Of a stretch of 64,000 bases of DNA, positions 22,131 to 35,600 are shown in pieces. Source of the DNA: Allium sativum (lineage: Eukaryota; Streptophyta; Magnoliopsida; Asparagales; Amaryllidaceae). Positions within the stretch are counted from its first letter, which is position 1. Every line of letters begins with the position of its first letter. The notes beneath the pieces were generated by a model. It searched no databases. It had not been told where the DNA came from and was given only the letters and a program-made list of their open reading frames with translations. The stretch covers positions 29,099,659-29,163,658 of the forward strand of contig CM060909.1 of assembly GCA_030737875.1 (NCBI GenBank), given 5' to 3'. Position numbers and translations under genes: made by a program.

Positions 22131-24720
22131 GAACTTAATATATGAAGCATAAGCAAGCAAGATATGCAAACTTCGGGATACATGAAACGAGATTCATTTA
22201 CAAAAGCAAATGTTCCATTTAAATACAAACTCATTTCATTTTGTTTTAAACATCTACATTATCGTTATTCATTCCAATTACACATGCACTTTATTATTCC
22301 GCATATTATCATTCCATGTTGTCACTCATATTAAATTTGTTTCATTAATGGATTGTCACACAAATCAGTTACATGTCGATTCATTCTTATTACATTACTT
22401 AACATTAAATACATAGTCTAATTTTCATTTAATCGTCACATCTCATTAGTCAATGTTCATTTTTTTCTTACATATTTGATTCTCAATTTCAATCCTTTAT
22501 TTAGTTGACTTATACTCAATTATTCGTTATACTCGCTTCCAAAATTTTCCCAATCCAAATTTTTTTTGTTTTCTCCATTCATAATATTATCAATCAAATT
22601 TAGTTTTTATTCATTACATTTCGATCCATTCTCATTTCACTTGCAGTATTCTTCATTTTATCAATCGCTTAACGGATTTACATTCATTGAATTCAAATCT
22701 TCTTATATTAAATTATTACATCCATTTACATAAACTTTCCAAATCTCAATTTCAAGTATATCATTCTCATACAAATCCATTATATAAGATTATCGGTTTC
22801 ACATCAATTATATTTCAAATCAATAATTTTCGAATCTCATACCTATATAATATATATATATAGGTATCTAATTTCATATCAAAATATTCGTATATCGATA
22901 ATCTTCAAAATTTCCTTTCAACATCAAATTAAATTAATTTCAAAACGATCCAAGTATTCAATATCATTTCAAAATTTAAATCCACATTTACAAATTTGAT
23001 TCATTGTCACCATTCATATTCAATTTGGATTTCACATTACGATTATCGGTATTCAATTGAGTCTTTACATTCAAACATATTTTATCTTAATTTGTTCCGA
23101 TTAGAGATATACATTTATCAAAATAACTAAGTTACATAAAAGTAATTTTGGAAAAATAATAGCTTAATGTAAAATTAACATGAATAACTAGATAGACTTT
23201 TAAAATGGTTTTGAAATAAATAGATATGCTTTGTAAAATAACTAGCTTGATATGCAATATATTTAAATAAATAGATAGCTTTGGAAAATAAGTTCAATGA
23301 GTATATAGGTTTTCAAATGGTTTGAAATAAATAAATAGGTTTTAGAAAAGCAAGTTTGAAATTTTCGTTTGAAAACAAAGATAATTAAGCTCATAACAAA
23401 ATAATTTAAATAAATCCAATAACATAATTTCAAATAAAATAGTTTTATATTGAATACTACTTCCAAAAATAATCCAATCCAAGGGAATTATTCAAAATTC
23501 AAAATCTTAACCATTGTCAGTTCAAATTTTGAGATTAGACTCAATTTATCCTCAAATTCAATTTATTTACATTCTAGTCGGACCCAAGGTTCAAATTAGC
23601 TTAATACTTGAGTTCCCATTTGCAATTTCAATTTCAGTCAAGTTCAAAACTTAAATCTCAATTTCAATTATACTCCAAATTGAATTAATTATTCAAATTT
23701 GCATTCAAATTCTTTTGAACTTATGTGGTTATAACTTAAAATTCAATTCTCACGTAAAATAATCAAATTTATTCAACAAGTCGAAAAATCAAACTTTTAC
23801 TCCATTCATTGGAAATTTAGATTCAGTAGTTTTCTTTGAGATATTCATTCGACGTGTACATATTATATTATCCTAATACAATTAGATGTATATCGTTCAA
23901 CTCATACTCGAGGTTCAATTCCGGGTTTTTTCTTCCAGTTATTCAAAAATATACATATTTACATATCACATCATGTTTCATAAATCAAACTTTGTTTGAA
24001 CAAAGCTACCAAAATGGTCTCCCCTACTTTGAGACTCGAAAATAAATTCCAATGATGAAAAATTATCATCGAAATAATTTCCTAGCGGCAAAAGTGGGTT
24101 CTCCATTCGTATTTTCCTTTTTCAAAATATTTCAGAAAGTTACTTCAAACATTTTTTTTGAAAATACTAGTATATAACACTAGTTTTTTTTCTCAAAACC
24201 TTAGAAATCAATATCAAAATTTTCTGGAATCAAATTCTCAAATTTTAGTCAAAATGATACCCTTTAGTTATTTATGACTAAATTAATTTTATTCCACAAT
24301 TTATCATTATTCAAAATACACTTCTTATTTTTATTTTAATGGTTCAACATTCTTCAAGTTATTCATCTATTAATCATACATACTTAGTTAACTTATCCTA
24401 ATTTTTTTATAACCATTTCTCTTGAATTAGATATCTTCAAAATACCATATTCACATTTAGTAAATGAATAACTAATTTTATAATTTATTAGAATTAAATT
24501 CATATATCTTGACAAGCAACAACAACTCGTAGATGGATTTCGAATGGGATCAAGATTGGATAATTTCAAAATTTCAAGCACGAATGGTTCGAATCAAAAA
24601 TGATAAGCAAAAGATGACGGCATGTCAAGGAATAGCAATACGACAACTAGCGAAGAAGAAGTATTATATTTTCAAACATTCATTCTTATTCAGATTTTAT
24701 TCAAATTATTCCTTATTCCA
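21580..24720. repeat. Pair of diverged homologous segments, about 180 bp each
   Basis: The segments at about 21580-21760 and 24530-24720 share the ordered words AGATTGGATA, TCGAAT/TCGAATC, ATAAGC, AAAG, TGACG, CAAC, AGCGAAG, ATTATATTT, TATTCA and AAATTATTC. They lie 2.95 kb apart in the LARD interior. They may be remains of a coding segment or of two decayed LTRs. A weaker third similarity is the phrase ACTCGAAAATAAAT at 24035 and 24827. Confidence 0.45.
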
Positions 24721-25175
24721 TCTTAATTCATTTGTAATTCAATTTATTCATGTTAATTTATCACAATGTTTTATAAAATATTTCTTGATGTTTAAATCAA
24801 AATCATATAGTCATCCCATTTTCGAAACTCGAAAATAAATGTCTGTAATGTCGCGATCATCCCCATAATTATTTTCAGGCGACTAGTATGTGATTTTATA
24901 TCTATCTAGTATACATCGAACTTCATATATACGTTGATCAGGCGTATATTCAAAATCTGTACATACTAAATAGTCTAATCCTGACGTCCAATAAATACGC
25001 AAAACACTTATCATAAGTTATATTTCATTTACACTTTTCAAAACGATTTATTTAAATTTCAAAATAATTTATAATTTCAAAATAGCTCTCTTTATAGTGA
25101 TTCTTGTGATAATTCCACTCATTATAGAGTATCACTACTCTATTTCTAATGAGTTTTTAAACTGATAAGTTAAGC

Positions 25176-25193
25176 TCCGTCAAACTGATACCA
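25176..25193 (-). other. Primer-binding site of the LARD
   Basis: Minus strand TGGTATCAGTTTGACGGA lies two bases inside the right LTR. TGGTATCAG matches the initiator tRNA-Met primer site common in plant retrotransposons. Confidence 0.75.
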
Positions 25194-26199
25194 CATGTAA
25201 CAAACTGCTATTTTTAACGTCTTGAATCGGTAATTAAACCAACTCCAGAAGCTTAAAAAGCCGTACCAATATTAGCTTACAGGTTTTAAATAGAAAATGC
25301 ACACAGAATCACAACATAGAATACAATAATTGCACGAAATAAATTTTATATAAATATCAGAGTTTATAAAATATTTTACAGTGGAAGATTCAATATAATG
25401 GCTACATAAGTTTTAAAAGAATAAAATTTTACATTTTTATCAATCTTGCGCGCGTACACGTCTTCACATTCCTCTCTAGTTTTTGCGAGCTAAAAATCTA
25501 AAATCTTCAACACTCGTATTTGACCAGAGCGTTCCATACAAAAACATGAAACATCCGGGTCAGGATTAAACTTATTTCAAGTCAGTAAATTTCGATTTAA
25601 TCACATAAATATAATCAGTTTAATCCCAATAAAATCCTAAATAAATTGAGTATACAAATCAGTGAACCGTCGAAGTAATTGGAACAAGCATGGCAACTAA
25701 TGGGGTGAGCATATATCCATTTCCAAACAGAGAGAAACAATTGTACAAGATACTACAGTAGTCATTAATGGTCACGATATTGAACATGAAAGGGGAAAGC
25801 TGGTTTAACCATGCATGTGCTCGTATGACCAAATAGGAGTATGCAAAATAAATAAATAAAATGCAGGAAAAATGAAATCAACAAGCAGCTCATAAGTTAA
25901 GGAAAGTTCCAGCTTCAGGCAAAAGGGCAGGCAGTTCGAAGGTACCATGCGTGGAAAAATGAGGTTGGGTCCATACATATACGTTTCCAGTTGTCAATAG
26001 GGCGACCAAAACTCGAGATCATGCAGCAAAATATATGTATGTCAGGCCTCCATGTTTTGTTAACTAAAGATCAAGAATATTATAATTACATGTGTGCTAA
26101 GCCCAACTAGAACAACCTAGTAACCGAATATATAGGTATACACACTACAAGAAAATATATATTTAGTTACATTTATTAGCAGCGTTTACAGTGTAAAAG

Positions 26200-29100
26200 C
26201 AACCAATACTATTTTAATCCATTTTTTTCTTAATTTTTATTCATTAGCGTAGGCCAAATTAACGTTTCTTGAACAAACCTAGCTTGTCACGTTTAGTTTC
26301 TCCTTTACGCCAAAACTTCCCTCCTCCTGAAAATTTTCCCCCTCAAAATTTCCTTCCGCGCTTCACCAAAATTACGTTCCTTTATTCTTCGAATGCAACC
26401 AAAAATTCCCTCCATCTACAGTTTCAGGATCGATTTTATCTAGACTTCATCTTGCCCTTCATTCACGGTTTCAGGATCGATTTCAGATAGACTGAGCTTG
26501 CTAATTTGGGTTTTCAGATCTAGAAATCAACCGAGATCTTCGTTCGCTTCCGACATCATCTTGCCCTTCAATCACTTCAGGATCGATTTCATCTCGACTG
26601 AGCTTGCTAATTTGGGTTTTCAGATCTAGAAATCAACTGAGATCTTCGTTCAGATTGGGGTAGCATTTATTAAAAATTATTTCATGTTGCAAATTATTGT
26701 TTTCAGATCTAGAATTAAATTAAGATTGTGTTTTCAGATCTAGAAAAAACGTATGGATTTCTTAGCATGCATCATCCCTGTGATTTAAATAAAAAAATAC
26801 AATGAATTGTAAGATAAAAATTGTTCGCATGATTTGAAGTGAATGGAAGTTTATATAGTAAACTTAGTGTTGTAATAATTTCATCATCGATCTCCATCCA
26901 ACTATTTCCATATAGTGTGACGGATTCAAAAAAACTTAGTTGCTGCAACCACCATGGATGATGTAAGTTGATATGTTGTTCTGTAAATGCAGTTGAAATA
27001 GATCGTAAGTTATAGAGTTACGGATACTATTAAAGTACAATGTACAATTCCTCATTGCAAGTTCAGTCGTAAACAATAGGCGTGATGATGCTTTAAAGAA
27101 GATGACAAAGTAAAATATTAGATGGATAGTAAAAATAGCACAGGAGAAAATAAGGAATACTCAGTTGGTAATGGATAGTGAATGTTAATCTACTTGAGTA
27201 GCCGATGAGTTATTGTAATCTACATGAAATGTATTATTTCTGACATACCAAATAACACATTTGCCATCAATTACCTATATGTTTCTCGTATAATTTTAAG
27301 AAAAAAGCATACAATATTGCTTAGAGATTAATCTGGTGGCTTCGAAGCGTAAAAAAGATTGATTGAACAGTTATTTTTATGGGTAGCACGACTAATAAGA
27401 ACTTTACACCAGTTATCCATTATAGTCTATGTATGTATTGAATAGTCCATAGCCCATGTGCCAACCTGAAGACTTGTAATTGTACCAAGTAATCTGCACA
27501 ACTGAAATATAACTTCTGCTCACAAAAAAGAAAATTTGAACTTCTTGGAAAAAAATGAAGGATCAGTGGTGATACATATTAGAACGGTAAACTCCAATGA
27601 TATATCAACGGTATTGTAGTTTGAATGAATCATCAGACCATCGTCCCCAATTAGGTATATAAAGTGTAAACTCATATAAATAAATAAATATCAATCTGTT
27701 AAATTTTGAATCAATTAGAATGGCGCTGTTAACATTTAATGGATTAAGTATTATAAATAAATATATAACTGTAAATATTCTGATAAATACTTAATCATAT
27801 TTCCATCGTGTTTGTGCTACAGATTTTGAGATCCTACTGTCCATAATTGCTGATCAGATTAACGTTTCAACATTATACCACAATCCAAAGGAGGATCAGT
27901 GCTTATTTGTGTTTTTATTGGTAATTTGTTGTGCATATTACAAGCTGAAGTGTAGGTGCTTCATTTTCATAACATATAGAAATGTTATAAGTTAGGTTCC
28001 ATTTACTGGCGGGGCTAATACTCTAAATATTGTTGAATTTTATGTCAACTTTGTAGCTTGCAGTGACATTGGATGGTCTTCCGTTAGTAAGACATTTTGC
28101 TGGTCTGGACGGGTACTGTAGTATTATTTACAACTGTAGATGGAGCAAGCAAATCTGTTGCTCTGTCTTTATATGTTGCAATTGTTTTTGTATTTATCTA
28201 ATCATCAACAATTGCAAAAACCGTACATGGGTATTTAGCGAATGGTTTGTAAAAACAAATCAAGTATTTGTGCTTTGTTAGAAGTTTAATTGGATCATCT
28301 AAGCATCCGGCAATGCTCTCTTGTCACACAGGTCATGCTTGATTGTTGTTTGGTCTTGTTAGTTTGCATACTACTTGAGTTTATGCTTAACAGCCAAATT
28401 ATTAACATTATCATTTTTGTAGTTGAATTCGAGACGTTTATTAGAAAATAGTTAGCATTGGGTGCATCAAACGTTCCATTTTGTAAATTATTTTATGACG
28501 TTAAAAATAATTAAATTTATATTATTAAAAAATTTCTCAATCAATAAATTGTACAAATGAGATTTTCATTTAAAACGTGTTTCTTTTGCGATTATATCTA
28601 AATGGTTTGCATTATAAATTTGATTTCGAGCAATTTAAGATACACTGATAATAACATTTTTTAATTAGGTCCGGAAGTACTTGTCTTTGTTATCGTTAGT
28701 AGACGAAATAATCCCCATTATCATAGTGTTTGCTTCAGACGCATCCGACGCTTGGTCGTTGTTTACCACGGCCAAAAACGACCGAGTTGGAAGCGATGGC
28801 GTCAGACTGATAGGAAACTCAATTGGTGATTTCCTTTGATGGGATATCTAAATTGTAGTTCCAAAATTGAGAACTCTTAGGAAGTAACAGTTTTCACTAT
28901 ATTTCACCTCTCATATTACATATATTTACCTTATTGTTCTATGTTTTTTGATATTTTACTTTATTGTTTAGTCACCCATGGTATGTTTTAAATTCAGCAA
29001 GTTGTGTAGAACACGCGTTTACACACCAATGCGAATAAGAATTGTATTAGTGGGTCGTGGTGCATCTTTTATTCTTGGGCTCTGTCTGGAACAGTCAGGG

Positions 29101-30093
29101 TGAGGCTCTATTTACTTAACACATGAGATGTTTATGGGCGAGGGTCTACTATAATAGGATTGGTTTGTTCATCAAAGTAACTATGTTTTCTAAATGTGCT
29201 TTTGATCATTTGTGCCTATTAAGTTTATTTGAATCTTCCGTAAATCTGAAATTTAATTGGGTATCTAATCTCAGCAAAGGAGTTTACAACGAACATAAGT
29301 AGGATACCGAGCATATATCTGCGCCAGTAAACAAAGTATTTGAGTGAATTATTTAAAATATGTTTTCGCATTTAATTGATTTATAGCTATTTACTTGTTT
29401 GTTTTTAATTGTGTAATATTTGTTTAGCAGATTTAACTAATTAAACACTATTCCTTTTTTTTCTTTTTTTGAATGAAGCAAAAAAAAAATGTTTACTTAC
29501 TGTAAATTGAATATAATGATTTATCGTAGGAACAAAAACATGGAAAATTAAATAAGCTTTCCATTGTCCATAGATCGATTAATACATTTTATTGTATGCT
29601 TAATAATGATCTTATGCCATCAGTATCAAAGGTGAAAAGAAAATAAATCGATGACGCAATATGAAGCCGGTGAGTTAAATGCACAAATATAAGAAGTAAC
29701 CTTTAATATTTTACTATTGTTTTCACTTAATGCGCCCTGAGATGCTGGCACCTGAATCATACATTCACTTGTAAACTAATGTATATATGTAGCTCATATG
29801 ATCTCTTTGTTGCCAATGTTATATATGCGTCAGTTTACAATACCATTATTTTGATGTATTAAACCTGAATTAACCATGTTTGTTGTTATCAGATTAATTT
29901 CATTATTGATCCATTTGCTCACTTTTTATATTATTTTCACTCAAATAGTCATATGGTTCTCACATAGCATAATATAAAAGGCCACATCAGTTAGCAAATA
30001 CAGTGGAGAAAGTAAGCATTATTTAAAATGTAGAGTCTTAAAGTGAAGTATGACATGTAACGTGAGTGAGGAAAAAAATAATAAGGTGAAGAT
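26200..30093 (+). other. Left part of the giant CACTA element, no recognisable gene
   Basis: AT-rich sequence without domains. A pyrimidine-rich zone at 26270-26660 looks like an untranslated leader. The ORF at 28063-28281 is short and unrecognised. In a typical plant CACTA element this side would carry the TNPD transposase; none of its motifs are visible here. Confidence 0.5.
26474..26651. repeat. Tandem duplication of about 107 bp near the left end of the giant CACTA element
   Basis: Two copies, at about 26474-26544 and 26581-26651, share GATCGATTTCA, ACTGAGCTTGCTAATTTGGG, TTTTCAGATCTAGAAATCAA and GAGATCTTCGTTC with few differences. Shortened relatives of TTTTCAGATCTAGAA recur near 26700 and 26732. 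Confidence 0.8.
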
Positions 30094-30101
30094 TTCGTGC
30101 A

Positions 30102-31198
30102 CAATGGCGGAGCTATGTAAGGCCCAGCGGGGGCCACTGCCCCAACCGAATTATTTTTTCTTTCAGTTTTTTTCTTTTTTGTTGTGGAATTGAGCTTGTG
30201 TCGAATAAGGTGTGTTAGGTTTTTCATATCAAATCGACTATCTTAGTTCCTAAATCTTCTACATCTGCGATTTCGCTTTTTCCTTCTCGATTCAAAATAT
30301 GCGATTCTCAGATGGCATCTTCTTTAGATTTCATCGAGAGAGAAGCAGCTCCAATGAGATAGAAGTAGAACAAACCACCGTTTATTTACTTTGTTCCTCT
30401 CATTTACGCTCCTGCTCTTCCCCTCTTTAGAATTGCTTTTTGTTGCAAGCCGATTGTTAGGGATCGGTTATTTTATGGAGTGCTGGTTGATGCTTTTGCT
30501 CACGACACCTGTTTGATAATTTACCTTTACAATGGAATGTTGTTATATTCTACATGTAATTCAATTGATGGAATAATATATTCTACATGTTGTTCATTTT
30601 TGGAATTTCTTGAAATAACGTATGAATGTACACTTGAAATATTACGGAACTTGTTCATGATTTACTGTAAATCATAGTTTACCATTAAAGAAAAAAATGT
30701 GTGTTAGATTTTTCCTTTTCATTTTCATCCCTAACATCAAAAACTTGTTTGTTATTCAAGAATGATCATTGAGTGGAAGGAAAGACACCACTTCATTCCT
30801 ATCTTGTTGAACTTTTCTATGAAGCTTAGATATGCAATTTCAATAGTTGAATAATCATCCGTAATAAATATTGAATTATTTTCGTATATGATTTGTCTTG
30901 GTCTAAGTAATCCATTCTCATCATATGACAAGGAAAAAATAATGTGATTCATCAAAATAACTTGATCATAAACTCAAAAATGACCATACTGTTTAAAATT
31001 TAAAAAAAAAATGAACACAAAACGATTTGTTCATGAACATTTGATGCTGTAATTTTTCATCATAGTTAAAACTGAATATTAATATATAAAGTTTGTGGAT
31101 CAAATATGTGTTAGCACTTGTTATGAACGTACGGTTAATGATTTTTTTTATATATAAATTTCCGCCCTCATTGAGTTAAAACTCTGCGTACGCCACTA
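30102..31198. mobile_element. Non-autonomous hAT element, 1.1 kb
   Basis: Left end CAATGGCGGAGC, right end (reverse complement) TAGTGGCGTACGC. The 8-bp target duplication TTCGTGCA is perfect at 30094-30101 and 31199-31206. The GGCGGAGC-type end followed by GGGGGCCACTGCCCC is familiar from small plant hAT elements. The interior is AT-rich and non-coding. Confidence 0.85.
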
Positions 31199-31206
31199 TT
31201 CGTGCA

Positions 31207-31742
31207 TGAAAAAAGAAATTAGGTGAATTACTATTTTGAAGTATTTTGTTGTCTGATTATAGCAGGAAATCAAATTCTACATCAAAGTTTGAGAACTTAT
31301 TTGAATGCCTGTATTGCCAATGGAAAAGGATTGGGTGTATTTAAACAAGTGACTATTTAATGCTTAACCTAAATATGTATTTTGAGAAGTAACACATGTT
31401 TTAGTATTAAAATTTATTTTTAATATTTGTTTTAGAACCAGTATTGGAATGTACATCAAAACATATATACATATGCCCTATACTTGTCATTAATTGCATG
31501 TAATTTTATTCTATGCAAGTTCAACTCTCATGTCCTTTTTCAAATCCACTCATTTGTTGATTAATTTTTTTAAGATCATCATACAGATAAATGCATAACC
31601 TGCATGTATTATACTTTATTCTTGAACTAAGTGATTATTCTCATATATTTCTACCTGCATATATGCACATATACTGTTTTTGTAGCTTAAATATAGCTAA
31701 ACAACTTGATTTGTTGTTAGTCTGCTGATTCCATACACAAAT
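31207..31742. other. Unassigned CACTA-internal spacer
   Basis: AT-rich sequence between the hAT and copia insertions. I see no gene, repeat or terminal motif in it. Confidence 0.5.
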
Positions 31743-32338
31743 TGTTATGGAGAAATTTTGATTCAATACCTCTTAAATCAAAAATCCCCAACGCCGCGGA
31801 AAACGCGATCGTGGTAATAGTGCAAAAACAACCAATCGAACAATCTCAATCTTATCCAAGCCAATCACAATCATTAAACAATGGAAATAATAGAGCAATA
31901 ACGAGAAACTAAATCACATAGGGATTTATAGTGGTTCCACTGACGTCTTGTCAATGTACGTCCACTTTGAGAGAGAAACCTTTATTAATATCAATAGAAG
32001 AATACAAGAGATTGATTACAATGATCAAATTTACTAGAAAAAATTGATTTTGTGGAGAAAGGAATTGAAGAAGATTAGGATTGCCTAAACCCTAATTAGA
32101 ATAATCGTAGATCTAACCTCTTGATTTGTGATCCCCCTCCTTTTGTATTCAATGTAGCTTATATAGGCATAGAGAAGTATATGGAAATTTCCAAAATTTC
32201 CTCTAAAATATCCTCTAGATCCAAAATATTCTCCAGATCCAAAATATCCTCTAGATCCAAAATATTCTCTAGATCCAAAATATCCTCCAGATCCAAAATA
32301 TCCTCTAGATCTAACACATAGTATCGCATACTTCAACA
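31743..32338 (-). mobile_element. 3' LTR of the copia element
   Basis: It begins TGTTATGGAG and ends TTCAACA in plus orientation and is bounded by the polypurine tract at 32339-32346. It contains six 18-bp minisatellite units at 32212-32320. Confidence 0.93.
32212..32320. repeat. 18-bp minisatellite in the copia 3' LTR (six units)
   Basis: Unit CTCTAGATCCAAAATATC with C/T variants. The other LTR has seven units at about 37277-37400. The one-unit difference accounts exactly for the 18-bp length difference between the LTRs. Translated peptides rich in YFGSRG or KISSRS are artefacts of this repeat. Confidence 0.9.
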
Positions 32339-32658
32339 CTCCACCTCGATACTATATCTGTCTACATCACAAACTTCAATGCACCCAAGCATTTCCTTCT
32401 ATCTTCAATCAAGAAAGCTTGAATGTTTCCCCAATGAACTCCGGCATAGCCACCGCCCATTGCACTTCACTAACGAGTTCAGGCATAGCCTCCACCCGTC
32501 AATGAAGTGTTGAAACATCCAACTCCTAAACCAGTCTTACCAAAAGACAATGTACTCGGGAGCGAAAACAAGTACTTACCATGAAGATAGAACACCAACC
32601 TCTCACCGATACTCTTCTACATCCAAGTTTCTCTCTCAGATGTGCCACCCCGTGGCAC

Positions 32659-35600
32659 CTAGCATCTCTCCAAGCGAATTAAGTTCGAGCAATGCTCGAA
32701 CTTCCCAACCGGTAACGCCTTAGTGAACATGTCCGCCGCGTAACCCACGTTATCCTTTGTGTGCACTTTCCGAAGGCATACTTGCTTGTCTTCGTCCACG
32801 GCTACTAGAAATGACTCCCTCACTTCAATATGCTTCGTCCGTGAGGTAAATGCCAAATTCTTAGCCAAGTGAATAGCGCTTTGGCTATCACATTGAACAT
32901 CAACATTGTCATGTTCAAAACCCAAGTCACACAACAGTCGCTTCAAATAGAATGCTTCCTTTGTTGCCTCTACCGCAGCTATCAACTCCGCCTCCGTGGT
33001 GGATAAAGCAACTACGGTCTGCAATCTCGATCTCCAACTTATGGCTGTACCACCAAGAGTGAAGACATATCCAGAAGTTGGTTTTCTTCGATCCCTATCA
33101 CCAGCGTAGTCCGAGTCACAGTTACCAACCAACATGCAATTCTTGTCTTTACTACCCCCAAAAATAAGGCCATGACATGCTGTACCTTTCAAGTATCTCA
33201 AGATAAGCTTCACTGCTTCCCAATGTGATTTCCCCGAATTAGCCATGAACCGATTAACCACCCCGACGACATTTGCAATATTAGGTCTTGTACACACCAT
33301 GGCATACATCAAACTTCCAACCGAACTAGCATGTGGCACCTTTGCCATATAAGCCTTGTCTTTCTGCTCCATAGGTGGTCCCTTACTCGAAAGCTTTATA
33401 TGCAAAGGTAAAGGTGTATTTGAAGCCTTTGCATCCTCCATGCTAAACCGACAAAGCACTTTCTTAATGTACTCCTTTTGAGTCAATCTCAACTCAAAAC
33501 GCTTTCGGTCCCTTACAATCTCCATGTCCAAGATTTTCTTTGCTTCTCCAAGGTCTTTCATCTCGAACTCCGCCTTTAATTTCTCTTTCAACTTGTTGAT
33601 TTTGCCTTGTCCTTAGAAGCAATGAGCATATCGTCCACATACAAGAGTAAATACACCCAACAATCATTTCCTAACATTTTGAAATAAACGCAAGCATCTT
33701 TGATGCTTCGATGGAAGCCACTTTCAAGCATGAAATGATCAAATCTCTTGTATCATTGCCTAGATGATTGCTTCAAACCATACAATGATTTCTTCAACTT
33801 GCAAACTAGTTCTAACTTACCTTCTACAATAAACCCTTCTGGTTGCTCCATGTAGATGTCTTCATCCAAGTCTCCATGCAAGAAGGCGGTTTTCACATCT
33901 AGTTGCTCCAACTCCAAGTCGTGAATAGCAACTATGGCAAGTAATATCTGGATAGAAGTATGTCTCACAACCGGTGCGAAGATCTCATCATACTCCTTTC
34001 CTCTGTGCAAACCCCTTAGCCACTAGCCTAACTTTGTATCTTCCATCGTCCTTCACCTTATATATCCATTTGCACCCAATAGCACGGTTTTCTTGAGGAA
34101 GTGAAACCAACTCCCAAGTCTGGTTCTTCATAAACGATTGCATCTCTTCCTCCATGGCGCAAATCCACTTCGAGTTATCACTCGAATCCATGACGTCATC
34201 AAGGTGCATCGGCTCATCTTGGACTACATGAAGAGCATAGTCCAAATTCTCACAAAATCTAAGATAGTTCCAATCACCATATCTTTCGGGTGGCCTTATA
34301 GCACGACGACCAACCCGAGTAGCAATCCCATCACCCGGTTTTCCTTCAGCTCCACCTTGAATTGAATCTTCTCTAGGCTCGTGCACATCACCAACACTAC
34401 TAGAGGAATCCTGTGGACTATGTGATGTAACATCAACCGCATTCACCTCGCAAGCACCTCTAACAACTCTACTCTCTGTAGGCCTAAAAGTGGAAATAAC
34501 TTCCTTCTCCTTTGATTCACCATGAACCAAATCATGAACATCTGATGAGCCTTCATTATCCTTGAACATAACCGACTCATCAAAAGTAACATGACGAGAA
34601 ACTGAAACCTTCTTCGTTTTCGGATTCCAAATCTGATAGCCTTTGACTCCATCCATATAACCAAGCAAAATCCCTTTGAAAGCTCTAGGTGAGAGCTTAT
34701 CATTCCCCGGATCATGCACATAAACAGGACTGCCAAATACACGAAGACAACTCAAGTCAATGCTCTTCCCCTTCCACACTTCCTCCGGAATTTTGTTACC
34801 AATAGCCGAGCACGGAATTCGATTAATAATATGCACTGCGGTTGACAAAGCTTCGGCCCAAAATCCCTTAGACAAACCCGATGTCAATCTCAAGCATCGA
34901 GCTTTCTCTAATAGGGTTCGGTTCATTCTCTCCGCCACTCCATTAGATTGCGGATCTCCCGGTGTAGTAAAATGCCTCCGAATACCATGTTGCTTGTAAA
35001 AATTCAGAAGTTCTCCGGAAACATACTCGCCGCCATTATCGGACCTAAGAACCTTCAAAGTCTTTCCACTCTCATTCTCAACAAGAGCCTTCCATTCTTT
35101 GAATCTTGCAAATGCCTCCGACTTGGCCTTCATTACATACACCCAAACCTTTCGAGAAAAATTATCAATGAAAGAAATATAATATCTTGCTCCTCCCAAA
35201 GAAGATACAGGTGCTGGTCCCCAAACATCCGTGTGCACCTACTCAAGAATCCCTCTTGAATCATGTTTTCCTTCACCGAGTGACACTCTAGTTTGCTTCC
35301 CCATGACACATTCCTCGCAAAACTCTAACTTGCTGAAACTCTCACCATCAATCATCTCTCTTCGACGAAGAACATCTAAACTCTTCTCCGAGACATGACC
35401 CAATCTCAAATGCCACAGCCGTGTCGCATCTAAGCCACGGGAACTATCAACAATGAAACAAGTTTCGCCTTCCACGGTCACTCCTTGAAGCAAATAGATA
35501 CCATGAGTTCTAGCACCCTTCATAACCACAAGCACACCCTTCGAAACCCTCAAGCTATCACTCTCAATGGTGATCTTGCAACCTAGAGAATCCAACTATC

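Larger units (their letters stand above)
20450..25195 (-). other. Internal region of the LARD, non-coding
   Basis: On the minus strand the region starts with the primer-binding site and ends with the polypurine tract. In between are 4.7 kb of very AT-rich sequence made largely of ATTTCAAAT/TTCAAATC-like words, with no frame longer than about 100 codons and no retroviral domain. Just before the polypurine tract, TTCGAGGATGAAAAGC resembles the pol terminus of chromoviruses. Near 21830, AAGGGAGATGTTACCG on the minus strand looks like another tract/LTR junction and may mark an older decayed insertion. An (AT)n run lies at about 22097-22130. Confidence 0.7.

Noticed and set aside
32085..32339. ORFs with YFGSRG or KISSRS repeats in the copia LTRs (also 37148-37420)
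   Set aside because: They are translations of an 18-bp LTR minisatellite and lie inside LTR boundaries fixed by primer site and polypurine tract.
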